From: Anniella stebbinsi
Taxonomy: Eukaryota; Chordata; Lepidosauria; Squamata; Anniellidae
Direction of reading: 5' to 3'
NCBI GenBank assembly: GCA_029215795.1
Contig: JARDYH010000003.1
Location: 170,016,382-170,080,381, forward strand
Length of the DNA: 64,000 nt
Position numbers and translations under genes: made by a program
Notes under the pieces: model-generated
Database searches by the model: none
The model's input: only the letters and a program-made list of their open reading frames with translations
What the model was told of the DNA's origin: nothing
In this document: piece after piece, positions 10,455-20,127 of the stretch
How the letters are laid out: the number at the start of each line of letters is the position of its first letter
How positions within the stretch are numbered: the first letter of the stretch is position 1

Positions 10455-11308
10455 ACTTCTTTCACTTATATCCTGCTCCTTAGTGTTTCCACTCTCAGGG
10501 TGGCTTACATGTCCAGTGCAATCCTATGCATGTTTACTCGGAAGTCCCACTGTGGTGGTTGGAGCTTACTGTCCCAGGTAAGCATGCATAGGATGACCAC
10601 CTAAACCAACTATAGTAATAATGTATCAAAATACAACTAAATGGTTAAAAAAAAAGAGCAATAAAAATAATTCACATTTCAACAGAGGTTATAATCAAAT
10701 CAGAATGATTAAAAAGCCTGAGTGAATGAAAAGGTGTTTTCCTAATGCAGAGAAAATCTAAGATTCATTGCCAGGTCAGCCTCCTTAGGAAGAGCATTCC
10801 ACCATAGATGGGTGCCATGACCAAGGAGGCCCTCTCTTCCCAATTAAAAAACAACAAGTAAATTAGAGTCACGAGTCACTGTATTCTGCACTAGCTGCAG
10901 CTTCTGAACAAATCTCAACTGCAGTCCCACATAAAGTGCATTACAATAGGGTACCAATGCATAGATCACTGTGGCCAGGCAATCCCTATCCAGCATTGGT
11001 CATAGCTGTTGCACAACTCTAAGCTGGTTATGGGCACTCTTTGCCACCATGGCCATTAGGGCTTCAAGTGAAAGCAGAGATGAATCCAAGGATATCCCCA
11101 GACTTCAAACTTGCCCCTGTAAGGAGAGGACAACCACATCCAAGACAGGTAAATTACCCACCTCCTGGACCCAGGAGCCACCCATAGCCTCCATCTTACC
11201 AGGATTCAATTTCAGTTGGTTGGCCCTCATCCAACCCTCCATAGAGCTGGGTGTCATCTGCATATTGATGGCATCTTATCCCAAACCCCCTAATAACCGC
11301 ACCCGATG
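10455..11308 (-). pseudogene. L2-like LINE remnant, 3' half
   Basis: Its minus-strand sequence parallels the RT C-terminal region of the copy at 28.1-31.1 kb, including blocks that complement the LGVLLDPS and QLRLVRQL regions (about 10850-11280) and a stretch upstream toward the YADD box. It contains many stops and carries an inserted short palindromic repeat at about 10513-10592. It stops where the A/T-rich tail of the next LINE copy begins. Confidence 0.7.
10513..10592. repeat. Short palindromic CAATCCTATGCATG repeat
   Basis: Ends GTGCAATCCTATGCATGTTT and AGCATGCATAGGAT are inverted copies. The same family occurs at 24889-24985. It appears inserted in the 3' region of the antisense LINE. 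Confidence 0.6.
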
Positions 11309-12130
11309 GTTTTATTTGTTTATTTAATAAATGTATATACCACTGAACATATTTGAAAATATCAGTGATTTACATGAAAATAAAATACATTAAAATACAC
11401 TGTGATATACATTAAAATTCAATTAAATTACTTAATAATTGCTAAAACATTTATATGAAACATTAATAAAAACATTAAAACCAATTAAAACCAATACACT
11501 ACCATAATTACAAGCAAACTAACTGGGTAGCACACTCACTCAGGGAAGGGCTGGCTAAAGAAATGGATCTTTAATTGGTGCCTAGAGCATGCTACAGTTG
11601 GCACCTCCTGAATACCAGTGAGGTGTTCGTTCCAAAAAGTGGGCACTGCCACGGAGAAGGTCACTTTCTGGTTGCCACAAAATGGCAGTCTTCAGATCGG
11701 GGATCAACCAGCAAGACCTCCTCCAATGAGCTTAATGATCACACAGGTCAATATTGGGGGAGGCGATCTACCAGGTAACCTGGTCCCAAGCTGTTCAGGG
11801 CTTTATATGCCAACAGCAACATCTTTTACTTGGCTCGCCGGTGCAGTTGCTTCAACACTGGTGTAATATGTACACAGCCAAGCACCTCACTCATCATTCA
11901 GGCTGCTGCATTCTGCACCAGCTGCAGTTTTCAGGCCAAGCACAAGGGTAGCCCCAGGAAAAGTGCATTATGTATAGTAATATAAATGTGAGGTTACCAA
12001 TGCATGGACTACAGTGGCCAGGTTACTCCCTTCCAGAAAAAGTCCTAGCTGACATACCAACCTGAGTTGGTAATAGGCGCTTTCTCACTGCAGAAGTACC
12101 CTATCCAGATTATACACAAAAGCCTGTAAA
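11309..12130 (-). pseudogene. Second L2-like LINE remnant, 3' part
   Basis: A minus-strand LINE 3' end: an A/T-rich tail near 11310-11350, then a noncoding 3' stretch, then diverged RT C-terminal sequence (blocks equivalent to the CR/L2 'GPGYLRDRLLPY' and 'HALVTSRLDYCN' regions) to about 12130. No frame stays open beyond about 80 codons. It lies directly beside the preceding remnant in the same orientation, so the two may be separate insertions or pieces of a rearranged one. Confidence 0.65.
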
Positions 12131-12377
12131 ATGTACTTTCATAAGAATTTTTTAAAATATGTTTGAAATATACTATGAAAACAGTTTTTAACATACCTAC
12201 ATATGGGCATAGGCCTTTCACGGCAATGTTCCCACTTATTCTTTATACAGTTATAAATTATGTTTTGTGTTATCCCTAGACAGTAATAGTAATGTCCTGT
12301 ATTCTTGATGTTGCAGCCCCCTGAAGAAGGCCTTTCAAATAAAATCCCACAGGCCGAAACACGTTGGGTGAATATTA

Positions 12378-12763
12378 ATTCATAAACAAAAAACCTACGG
12401 TTTACAAAAACAACGTTAAGGCTCTACAGTTTCCAACCAAGCACCAAAAAGCAGGGAAATTGGGAGTTAAGGCTCACAAGCCTTAATGCCACATCCTCCC
12501 TAAGGAGGCAGAAAGTGCAAGTGAAATTCTCATTCTCCCAAAGCAGATAAACCATGAGGACAGGATGGAGAATATGATATGCAGAGGTGACTGTGGGGTT
12601 GTGGAAAACTGATCACGAACAACTTAGGGCCACCTACTTCTCTTTTTTTGTTTAGAGCAGCCCTTCCCCAACCTGGTGCCCTCCAAAGGTGTTAGACTAC
12701 AACTCCCATCATTGCAAGTCAGTATGTCCCATGGTCAGGAATGCTGGGACTTGTCATCTCAAA
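12378..12763 (+). repeat. Left arm of 387-bp inverted duplication
   Basis: This 386-bp block recurs in reverse complement at 14928-15314 with only scattered differences. It holds the sequences AGGTGACTGTGGGGTTGTGG and CCCTTCCCCAACCTGGTGCC. The second belongs to a palindromic repeat also seen near 32.1 kb. It has no coding content. Confidence 0.9.
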
Positions 12764-12930
12764 AATCTAGATATGCAATTTGATCTGCAGAGGTGACTGT
12801 GGGGTTGTGGGAAATGATGATGAACAACTTAGGACCAGCTATTCTCATTTCCTAGAGCATCTCCTTATGTTGAGAGTTGCAACCCAACACATCTGACAGG
12901 CACCAGGTTGGGGAATGTTGTTCAAGAAGA
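12764..12930. repeat. Degenerate relative of the inverted-duplication block
   Basis: Right after the left arm, a diverged direct copy of its middle (TGCAGAGGTGACTGTGGGGT, then a GAACAACTTAGGACCA block and an ending in CACCAGGTTGGGGAA) is visible. This suggests a repeat unit that is itself composite. Confidence 0.6.
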
Positions 12931-13638
12931 AGGGAAGGCAGAAAGTAGATCTCCAGATGTTTTGGAATTCAACTTGTAAAAGGCCCTATCAGCATGGGCA
13001 GTTATCAGGAATGCCGCGAGTTGATGTCCAAATCATCAGGATAGATCTATTTTCTGCCCACATCTGTACTAAAGTATGATGTTTTCCATCATTAAGATAT
13101 GTGATGAATCAAGGAACTACAAAAGAGCTGCATCACTTTAAATAAACTGTCAAAACCAAATGAAACAACAATGAATGAATCCTGAATACCTAATCCAGAT
13201 AGCCCTTCAGACATCAACATTAGTTTTCAACACATGGCATAGGATGTCTGTTTCTTGAATATCAGATAAAGGATTTCTCTTACTTGTTCAGCAGTGTGAG
13301 ATCAAAGACAGAGCTACCACCTAATACTTTCATGCGTAAGTATTATTTTAAAATTAAGTATGAATTGATTTTTGTCTTCCCCATAACACATAACATGGGA
13401 GTTACAGTGCAACGCATCTGGAGACCACCAGGCTGGAGAAGGTTGACTCCTATACATGTCTTCTCAGAAGCCAGTGCCACTGAATTCACTAGAGCTTTCT
13501 CCCAAGAGGTATAGGATTGCAAACTAATCTCATCTGAAAGGTGTTCAAGACAGCCAAACTAAACCTCTTCTGCTCCACTGTTGCTTTGATGAGATGATGT
13601 ATTGTGCAGGGATTGTGGGGAGTGAACAGTATATTTTT
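12931..13638. other. Unannotated sequence
   Basis: No gene seen. Weak traces of common short foldback repeats occur at about 13405-13445 and 13450-13520. Confidence 0.4.
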
Positions 13639-13667
13639 TATAAATACATTTAAAAAATGTATTTATA
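13639..13667. repeat. AT-rich perfect palindrome
   Basis: Arms of 13 nt, TATAAATACATTT and its complement, surround a 3-nt spacer. Part of the arm is repeated again directly downstream. Confidence 0.85.
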
Positions 13668-13744
13668 AATACATTTAAAGAAAAAAAAGGCAGGATATTG
13701 ACTAAAAGTTGGAAGTGCCTGGCACATGCTCTGGTTCTTGATCT

Positions 13745-14820
13745 GTAATGAATAGTGCCCCTTTTGTTATGCTGTTTAACATTTACATGAAACCGCTGGG
13801 AGAGATCATCCGGAGGCATGGGGCGGGGTGCTATCAATATGCTGATGACACCCAAATATATTTCTCTATGCCTTCAACAACATCGTCAGCTAAGGATAGT
13901 ATGTCTCTTCTGAACGAATGCTTGGAGGCGGTAATGGGCTGGATGAGGAAAAACAAACTGAAGCTGAATCAGACAAGACGGAGGTGCTTGCTGTCAAAGG
14001 CCCCAACCTGGGTTTGGAGGTGTGTCAACCAGTTCTGGATGGGGTTACACCCCCCCTGAAAGACTGTGTTCGCAGCTTGGGGGTACTCCTGGATCCGTCG
14101 CTCCAGTTGACAGCTCAGATCGATGCGACGGCCAGGAGTGCCTACTATCAGTTTCGGCTGATACGCCAGCTGCGCCCCTTCCTAGAGTTGGAAGACCTAA
14201 AGATGGTAGTGCACGCGCTGGTAACTTCGAGGCTCGACTTCTGCAATGCGCTGTACATAGGGCTACCTTTGTGCCTAGTCCGGAAACTTCAACTTGTTCA
14301 AAATATGGCAGCCAGGTTGGTCACCGGTACACCTAGGGGTGACCACATTACACCAGTTTTAAAACCACTTCACTGGCTGCCGGTCAGTTTCTGGGCAAAG
14401 TATAAAGTGTTGGTTATTACCTTTAAAGCCCTACATGGTTTGGGCCCAGGCTACCTACGGGATCGCCTTCTCCCGTACAATCCGACCTGCACTCTTAGGT
14501 CCTCTGGGAAGAACGTACTCAAGCCAGCCAGAACTAGGCTGGTGAGTGTTACCCAAAGGACCTTCTCTTCTATGGCTCCCAGACTATGGAATGGTCTGCC
14601 GGAGGAGGTTAGACAAACTGACAGTCTTCACGAATTCAAGAGAGTCGTGAAGACTGTTCTTTTCCGGCAGGCCTATCCGGATGAATTTTAAATGTTTTAA
14701 TGATGTGTTTCTCTTGTTTTAATTTTTTAACTTTGTCATGCTTGTATGTGTATTGTGTTCCCCACCTCGATCCGTAGGAAGAGGCGGGTTATAAATAAAT
14801 ATTATTATTATTGTTATTAT
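13745..14820 (+). pseudogene. 5'-truncated L2-like LINE, RT C-terminus
   Basis: The copy starts within RT motif B (MLFNIYMKPLGEIIRRHGAG) and runs through the catalytic YADD box (13838-13849) to a TAA after LFRQAYPDEF at about 14691, then a 3' UTR with a short GC hairpin (CCACCTCGATCCGTAGGAAG...) and a (TTA)n tail. It is very similar to the copy at 16.4-19.7 kb. Comparison shows one base missing near 13970, where that copy has two Cs, which shifts the frame and separates the two open segments. The 5' truncation is typical of incomplete reverse transcription. It lies inside the inverted duplication loop. Confidence 0.9.
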
Positions 14821-14927
14821 CAAGAGTGCTGCTATATGCGAGATGTGTGTGAGAGAAAAGTATTGGGCAGACCCTGTATTTGGTAAGGGTATGACACAGC
14901 ATTCCCCATCCTGCTGCCCTCCAGGTG

Positions 14928-15314
14928 TTTGAGATGACAAGTCCCAGCATTCCTGATCATGGGACATACTGACTTGCAATGATGGGAGTTGTAGTCCAAC
15001 ACCTTTGGAGGGCACCAGGTTGGGGAAGGGCTGCTCTAAACAAAAAAAGAGAAGTAGGTGGCCCTAAGTTGTTCGTGATCAGTTTTCCACAACCCCACAG
15101 TCACCTCTGCATATCATATTCTCCACCCTGTCCTCATGGTTTATCTGCTTTGGGAGAATGAGAATTTCACATGCACTTTCTGCCTCCTTAGGGAGGATGT
15201 GCCGTTAAGGCTTGTGTGCCTTAACTCCCAATTTCCCTGCTTTTTGGTGCTTGGTTGGAAACTGTAGAGCCTTAACATTGTTTTTGTAAACCGTAGGTTT
15301 TTTGTTTAATGAAT
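14928..15314 (-). repeat. Right arm of 387-bp inverted duplication
   Basis: The reverse complement of 12378-12763. Together the arms enclose 2.16 kb holding a LINE fragment. Confidence 0.9.
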
Positions 15315-15488
15315 TTCATGGCTTTGTGTAACGGATGACTGGATATTATACAGTTAACAATGAAGCCGGCATCAGCCAGAATGTTATACCATCTTGACAT
15401 CCAATATAAAATCAAAGCTAGTGTTATGTGTTGAACTCACTTTTAACATTAATAAATCAACCAAAATGCTTGCATCTCCCTCATTTTT

Positions 15489-16185
15489 AAAGATAAAGAG
15501 GTGAAACCTGGCATCATGGTAGCTCTTAAGTAGGGATATAGCTATGCCAAGTATGAAGCAGATCCGTCCATGCCTTGATTTTTAGGAATTTTTTAAAGTT
15601 CAAACAGAAATCTCTTTGGGGTCCAGGACCTTGAGCAGTACAAGTTTTAAAAATGAAATTAAAGATAAAGAGATGAAACTTGGCACCATGGTAGCTCTGA
15701 AGTAGGGATTTAGCCATGCCAAGTTGGAAGCAGATCCGTTCATCCCTTGATTTTTAGAAATGTTTAAAACTTCAATTTAATTTTTTTAATTAACTAAAAT
15801 GCTTACAATTCCATCATTTTTAAAGATAAAGGGATGAAACTTGACAGCATGGTAGCTCTTAAGTAGGGATTGAGCCATGCCAAGTTGGAAGCAGATGTGT
15901 TTATGCCTTGAGTTTTAGGAATTCTTAAAACTTCAAACCCAATACTCCTCTTTGGGGTCTAGGGCCTTGAGCAGTACATTAAAAAAAAGAAAGAAAGTGA
16001 AGATGAAGAGATGAAACTTGGCACCATGGTACCTCTTAAGTAAGGCTTTAGCCATGCCAAGTTGAAAGCAGATTGGTTCATGCCTTAAATTTTAGGGGGG
16101 AAATTGAAGTCAAACTTTTTAAAAAAATATCCTAAAAATCAAGGCACGAACCAATCTGCTTCCAATTTGGCATGGCTCAATTCTA
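15489..16185. repeat. Tandem array, unit about 160-180 bp
   Basis: Four direct units start at about 15489, 15661, 15822 and 16000. Each opens with AGATAAAGAGATGAAACTTG, goes through a GGTAGCTCTTAAGTAGGG block and a GCCATGCCAAGTTGGAAGCA block, and most end in a CTTTGGGGTC...CCTTGAGCAGTAC block. A fifth partial unit at 16115-16185 is inverted. A related unit lies at 63790-64000. No shared open reading frame runs through the units, so it looks like minisatellite-type or transposon-derived tandem DNA. Confidence 0.85.
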
Positions 16186-16197
16186 GGGTGACCACTA
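16186..16197 (+). mobile_element. Left end of interrupted TA-flanked element
   Basis: TA then GGGTGACCAC marks the left terminus. The matching right terminus is at 20127. Almost all between is SINE and LINE insertion. Confidence 0.55.
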
Positions 16198-16436
16198 GGG
16201 TGTGGCATAGTGGCTAAAGTGTTGGACTGGGAGCTGGGAGATCTGGGTTCTACTCCCCACTTAGCCATGAAAACCCATTGGGTGACTTTGGACCAGTTGC
16301 AGACTCTCAGCCCAACCCATCTCACAGGGTTGCTATTGTGAGGATAAAATGGAGAGAAGGAGGAGGATTATGTATGCCGCCTTGGGTTTCTTGGCAGAAA
16401 AAGGTGGGATATAAATGCAATAATAAATACCACAGG
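16198..16436 (+). mobile_element. tRNA-derived SINE, MIR/CORE type
   Basis: The head GTGGCATAGTGGCTAAAGTG is an A-box-like tRNA start and GGTTCTACTCC a weak B-box-like promoter element. The body contains CATTGGGTGACTTTGGACCA, then CAGGGTTG...GTGAGGATAAAATGGA, and the tail ATATAAATGCAATAATAAATA. The tail resembles the 3' end of L2-like LINEs, consistent with such SINEs borrowing L2 reverse transcriptase (established for MIR). It lies immediately upstream of the LINE's start. Confidence 0.8.
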
Positions 16437-16749
16437 TATTTCAGCCTTCAGACTGCTGAAGGTGCGAGCCTGTGGGCGCGAGCCGAAGGGCGAGAGCAAA
16501 AGGGCTCTCGGCCTGAGGCTCTCAGCCGTGGGAGTGACGCCGTGGAACCAAACCTGCAGCCATCAATGAAGAGCACAAGAGAGGAGAGCCACCTACACCT
16601 ACACCCCACCCTTCCTTCCAGCTGTCCACAATGTGTAGGGGAGTGGCAATTTCTGTTGTGCTGGGCAAAGGGAGATATGGTGTTGGCAGGGCGATGTGCC
16701 GTTACAGGGGAAGGAGAGATAGTTATCTAACACCCATCTTACCTTCCGA

Positions 16750-17260
16750 TTGCTCTGCTATCCCGGGGAACTTGGAGAACGAACCAGGCCACCCACAGAA
16801 CCTCTCCTTGCTCCTATGTAATGCCAGATCAGTTAAAAATAAAACAAATATCATCCATGACCTTCTTTCGGATGAGGAGGCTGACCTGGCATGCTTCACT
16901 GAGACCTGGTTGGGAGATGATAGTGGACCGACATGGGCGCAGGCCCTCCCAGCTGGGTACTGTGTTAGTGAGCAGGTGAGGGAAAGTGGGCCGGGGGGGG
17001 GGGGGCGGAGTAGCTGTGGTCTACAGGGATAATCTTAACCTGACCAGACTTCCTGTTCATGAACTGAATTACATCGAGTGTGTGTACCTGAGTCTGAAGA
17101 CCAGGGATAGACTAGGGATTCTGTTGGTGTACCGGCCACCCTGCTGCCTATCAGACTCCCTGGCTGAGCTCACGGAACTGGTCTCGGAGCTGGTGTTGGA
17201 TTCACCCAGGCTTTTGGTTTGTCAGGTGGAGCTCGGGAGTTCGTGGCAACCATGACAACC
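16750..17260 (+). pseudogene. LINE endonuclease domain, broken
   Basis: This is the AP-endonuclease-like N-terminal part of the LINE protein, which would nick target DNA to prime reverse transcription. Visible motifs are CNARSVKNKT and FTETWLGDD (TETW at 16898-16909), then GVAVVYR. A G homopolymer at about 16990-17003 shifts the reading frame between ETWL and GVAVVYR. Around 17215-17225 the usual catalytic GDFN block is missing: the frame goes from RLLV straight to sequence aligning further downstream. The copy at 28.1-31.1 kb retains that block (about 30634-30645). The domain therefore should be inactive. Confidence 0.88.
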
Positions 17261-19603
17261 ATGGGCCTATCCCAATTAGTCTCTGGACCCACACATTCAG
17301 CGGGTCATACCCTCGATGCTGTTTTCAGTTCCGAACAGACGGATCTGTGGGCGGAGGTAACGAATACCTCCGTGTTGTCATGGACAGACCATTTTCTGGT
17401 TAGGGTTAGTATCATGGCTACCACCCACCCCTGCAGGGGTGGTGGACCTATTAAGATGGTCCGCCCTCAAAGGCTGATGGATCCTGCTGGATTCCAGAAA
17501 GCCTTGGAGGGTTTTATGTCTGGTATCGTCGACGATCCTGTAGAAGCCCTGGTTGATAGATGGAATCAAGACCTAACTAGGGCTATCGACACGATCGCCC
17601 CCAAACGTCCTCTCCGACCCGCTTCTAACAGGGCGCCCTGGTATACGGAAGACCTCAGGGAGTTGAAGCGGAAAGGACGACGACTGGAGCGCCGATGGCG
17701 GAAAACTCAACTTCTATCCGACAAGACACGGCATAGAGAACATCTTCGTTCCTATGGGGTGGCAATACGTGCAGCGAAGAAAGCTTTCTTCTCTGCGCGC
17801 ATTGCGTCTGCGAATTCGCGTCCAGTGGAACTGTTCAGGGTGGTGAGGGGTCTAACCCGGGCACCTTCCCCCCTGAATCCGATTTTAGAGCCTTCAGCGG
17901 TTCGCTGCAATGCCTTTAATGATCATTTCACAGATAAAATCTCTCGGATAAGAGCCGACTTAGATGCCGTCATTATAGCAGAGGCTGACGATGGAGTGTC
18001 CAGTGACTCCGCAAGTAGAATTATACTGGATCAGTTTCAGTTGGTGAGTACCGAGGACGTGGACAAGCTGCTTGGACGAGTGAGGGGGACGAGTTGCCCT
18101 CTCGATCCCTGTCCTTCATGGCTGGTCGTCCAGGGAGGAGATGTGGTCAGATCGCAATTACAATATATTATTAATGCATCTCTCAGGGAGGGGAGTTTTC
18201 CATCATGTTTAAAAGAAGCGGTAGTACGGCCGCTTCTAAAGAAGCCCTCCCTGGATCCCCTGGACTTTAATAACTACAGACGGGTATCAAACCTTCCATT
18301 CTTGGGCAAGGTGATCGAGAGGGTGGTTGCCTTTCAACTCCAGGTAGTCTTGGATGACACTGATTTTCTAGACCCATTTCAAACTGGCTTCAGGGCAGGA
18401 TACGGAGTTGAGACTGCTATGGTCGCCTTAGTAGATGATCTACGCCTGGGTATTGACAGGGGGAGTGTGTCCCTGTTGGTACTTTTGGACCTCTCAGCGG
18501 CATTCGATACCATCAACCATGGTATCCTTCTGGAACGCCTGAGGGGATTGGGAATCGGGGGCACTGTGCTTCAGTGGTTCCGGTCCTACCTCTCGGGCAG
18601 GTTCCAGATGGTGATGCTTGGGGATAGCTGCTCTGCAAAGAAGGAGCTGCTGTGTGGCGTACCGCAAGGTGCCATCCTTTCCCCAATGCTGTTTAACATT
18701 TATATGAAACCGTTGGGAGAGATCATCCGGAGGCATGGGGCGGGGTGCTATCAGTATGCTGATGACACCCAAATATATTTCTCTATGCCTTCGATAACAG
18801 TGTCAGCTAAGGATAGTGTGTCTCCTCTGAATGAATGCTTGGAGGCGGTAATGGGCTGGATGAGGAAAAACAAACTGAAGCTGAATCCAGACAAGACGGA
18901 GGTGCTTGCTGTCAAAGGCCGCAACCTGGGTTTGGAGGTGTGTCAACCGGTTCTGGATGGGGTTACACTCCCCCTGAAAGACTGTGTTCGCAGCTTGGGG
19001 GTGCTCCTGGATCCATCGCTCCAAATGACAGCCCAGATAGATGCGACGGCCAGGAGTGCCTACTATCAGCTTCAGCTGATACGCCAGCTGCGCCCCTTCC
19101 TAGAGTTGGAAGACCTAAAGATGGTAGTGCACGCGCTGGTAACTTCGAGGCTCGACTTCTGCAATGCGCTGTACATAGGGCTACCTTTGTGCCTAATCCG
19201 GAAACTTCAACTAGTTCAAAATATGGCAGCCAGGTTGGTCACCGGTACATGTAGGGGTGACCATATTACGCCAGCTTTAAAATCGCTCCACTGGCTGCCA
19301 ATTAGTTTCCGGGCGAAGTATAAAGTGTTGGTCATTACCTTTAAAGCCCTACATGGTTTGGGTCCAGGTTACCTGCGGGATCGCCTTCTCCCGTACAATC
19401 CGCCCCGCACGCTCAGGTCCTCTGGGAAGAACTTACTGCGGTCGGCCAAGACTAGGCTGACAACTGTTACCCAGAGGACCTTCTCTTCTGCCGCTCCCAG
19501 ACTGTGGAATGACCTGCCGGAGGAGACTCGTCAACTTAACAGTCTTTTAGAATTTAAGAAGTGTAATTTTAGAATGTTTTTAGGATGTTTTCGGATGTTT
19601 TAA
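17219..19603 (+). CDS. L2-like LINE reverse transcriptase, long open frame
   Basis: A 794-codon frame is the longest in the window. It begins at the end of the endonuclease (SWTDHFLV, with D at residue 57), continues through a linker rich in Arg/Lys (about 130-200), and reaches reverse-transcriptase motifs: RT motif A LLVLLDLSAAFDTINHGIL (catalytic Asp about 424 or the next Asp), GVPQGAILSPMLFNIYMK (motif B), and YADDTQIYF with YADD at residues 513-516. The C-terminal region has SLGVLLDPS, HALVTSRLDFCN and LHWLPISFRAKYKVL, conserved in L2/CR1-type proteins. It ends near LRSAKTRLTTVTQRTFSSAAPRL by a frame-altered tail (KKCNFRMFLGCFRMF) unlike the 13.7-kb copy's ending, so the C-terminus may be altered. 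The RT core looks intact while the endonuclease upstream is broken, so autonomous activity is unlikely. Its start is a frame artefact rather than a natural initiation site. Confidence 0.85.
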   Translation: MSGGAREFVATMTTMGLSQLVSGPTHSAGHTLDAVFSSEQTDLWAEVTNTSVLSWTDHFLVRVSIMATTHPCRGGGPIKMVRPQRLMDPAGFQKALEGFMSGIVDDPVEALVDRWNQDLTRAIDTIAPKRPLRPASNRAPWYTEDLRELKRKGRRLERRWRKTQLLSDKTRHREHLRSYGVAIRAAKKAFFSARIASANSRPVELFRVVRGLTRAPSPLNPILEPSAVRCNAFNDHFTDKISRIRADLDAVIIAEADDGVSSDSASRIILDQFQLVSTEDVDKLLGRVRGTSCPLDPCPSWLVVQGGDVVRSQLQYIINASLREGSFPSCLKEAVVRPLLKKPSLDPLDFNNYRRVSNLPFLGKVIERVVAFQLQVVLDDTDFLDPFQTGFRAGYGVETAMVALVDDLRLGIDRGSVSLLVLLDLSAAFDTINHGILLERLRGLGIGGTVLQWFRSYLSGRFQMVMLGDSCSAKKELLCGVPQGAILSPMLFNIYMKPLGEIIRRHGAGCYQYADDTQIYFSMPSITVSAKDSVSPLNECLEAVMGWMRKNKLKLNPDKTEVLAVKGRNLGLEVCQPVLDGVTLPLKDCVRSLGVLLDPSLQMTAQIDATARSAYYQLQLIRQLRPFLELEDLKMVVHALVTSRLDFCNALYIGLPLCLIRKLQLVQNMAARLVTGTCRGDHITPALKSLHWLPISFRAKYKVLVITFKALHGLGPGYLRDRLLPYNPPRTLRSSGKNLLRSAKTRLTTVTQRTFSSAAPRLWNDLPEETRQLNSLLEFKKCNFRMFLGCFRMF

Positions 19604-19707
19604 TGCAGTTTTAATAATATTTGTCATGTTTTAATTAGTTTTATGTATTTTATCATGTTGTTGTTCCCCGCCTCGATCCAGACGGAGAGGCGGGTAAGAA
19701 ATAAATC

Positions 19708-19708
<1 letters not shown>

Positions 19709-19745
<37 letters not shown>
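19709..19745. repeat. (TTA)n LINE tail
   Basis: About twelve TTA units form the 3' terminus of the LINE. Confidence 0.93.
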
Positions 19746-19746
<1 letters not shown>

Positions 19747-20127
19747 AAAAACTGTCAGGATTTCCCCAGATTTCTCCTGGTTTTTGTTCTATCCTCAGTG
19801 TCAGGGGGGATTTTATGCAATAGTCTATAATGACCTGGAATTACACACTTTCCCTTTTAAGCCACCATTAGCGTGGCAGGGGGGAATTACATGCTTTCTG
19901 GAGGTGTGTCATTCTCTCCCACTGCTCCAATCAAGGCCTTAAAAGGGAAAAACGTGTCATTCCCAGGTATTATAGAAAAGAGCCTGATTGGAGCGGTGGG
20001 GTGGGGTGAGAATGACATGCTTTCCCCTCCTCCGCTCCAATTGGGGACTTTAAGGTGGCCCCAGAAAGCCATTTTCCTGCCCCCCCACTAGGTGTCCTCT
20101 TTTTTGGTTTCCCAAATATGGTCACCC
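19746..20127 (+). mobile_element. Right part of interrupted TA-flanked element
   Basis: Sequence resumes after the LINE tail and ends ATATGGTCACCC followed by TA (20128-20129), the counterpart of the left end at 16186. Inside are inverted blocks such as CTCCAATCAAGGCCTTAAAA and GGACTTTAAGG. A similar right end (TTTGGTTTCCAAAATATGGT) is at 24810-24855. The terminal GGTGACC motif and TA flank are shared with the palindromic MITE family, so the two may use the same transposase. Confidence 0.6.

Larger units (their letters stand above)
16440..19745 (+). mobile_element. L2-like LINE, nearly full length
   Basis: It spans about 3.3 kb with a GC-rich 5' leader (16440-16750), endonuclease and reverse-transcriptase coding regions, a 3' UTR with a short hairpin (CCCCGCCTCGATCCAGACGG) and a (TTA)n tail. 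No separate ORF1 is evident. The tail with microsatellite repeats rather than poly(A) fits L2/CR1-group LINEs. It has inserted into an older TA-flanked element, just after a SINE. Confidence 0.9.
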
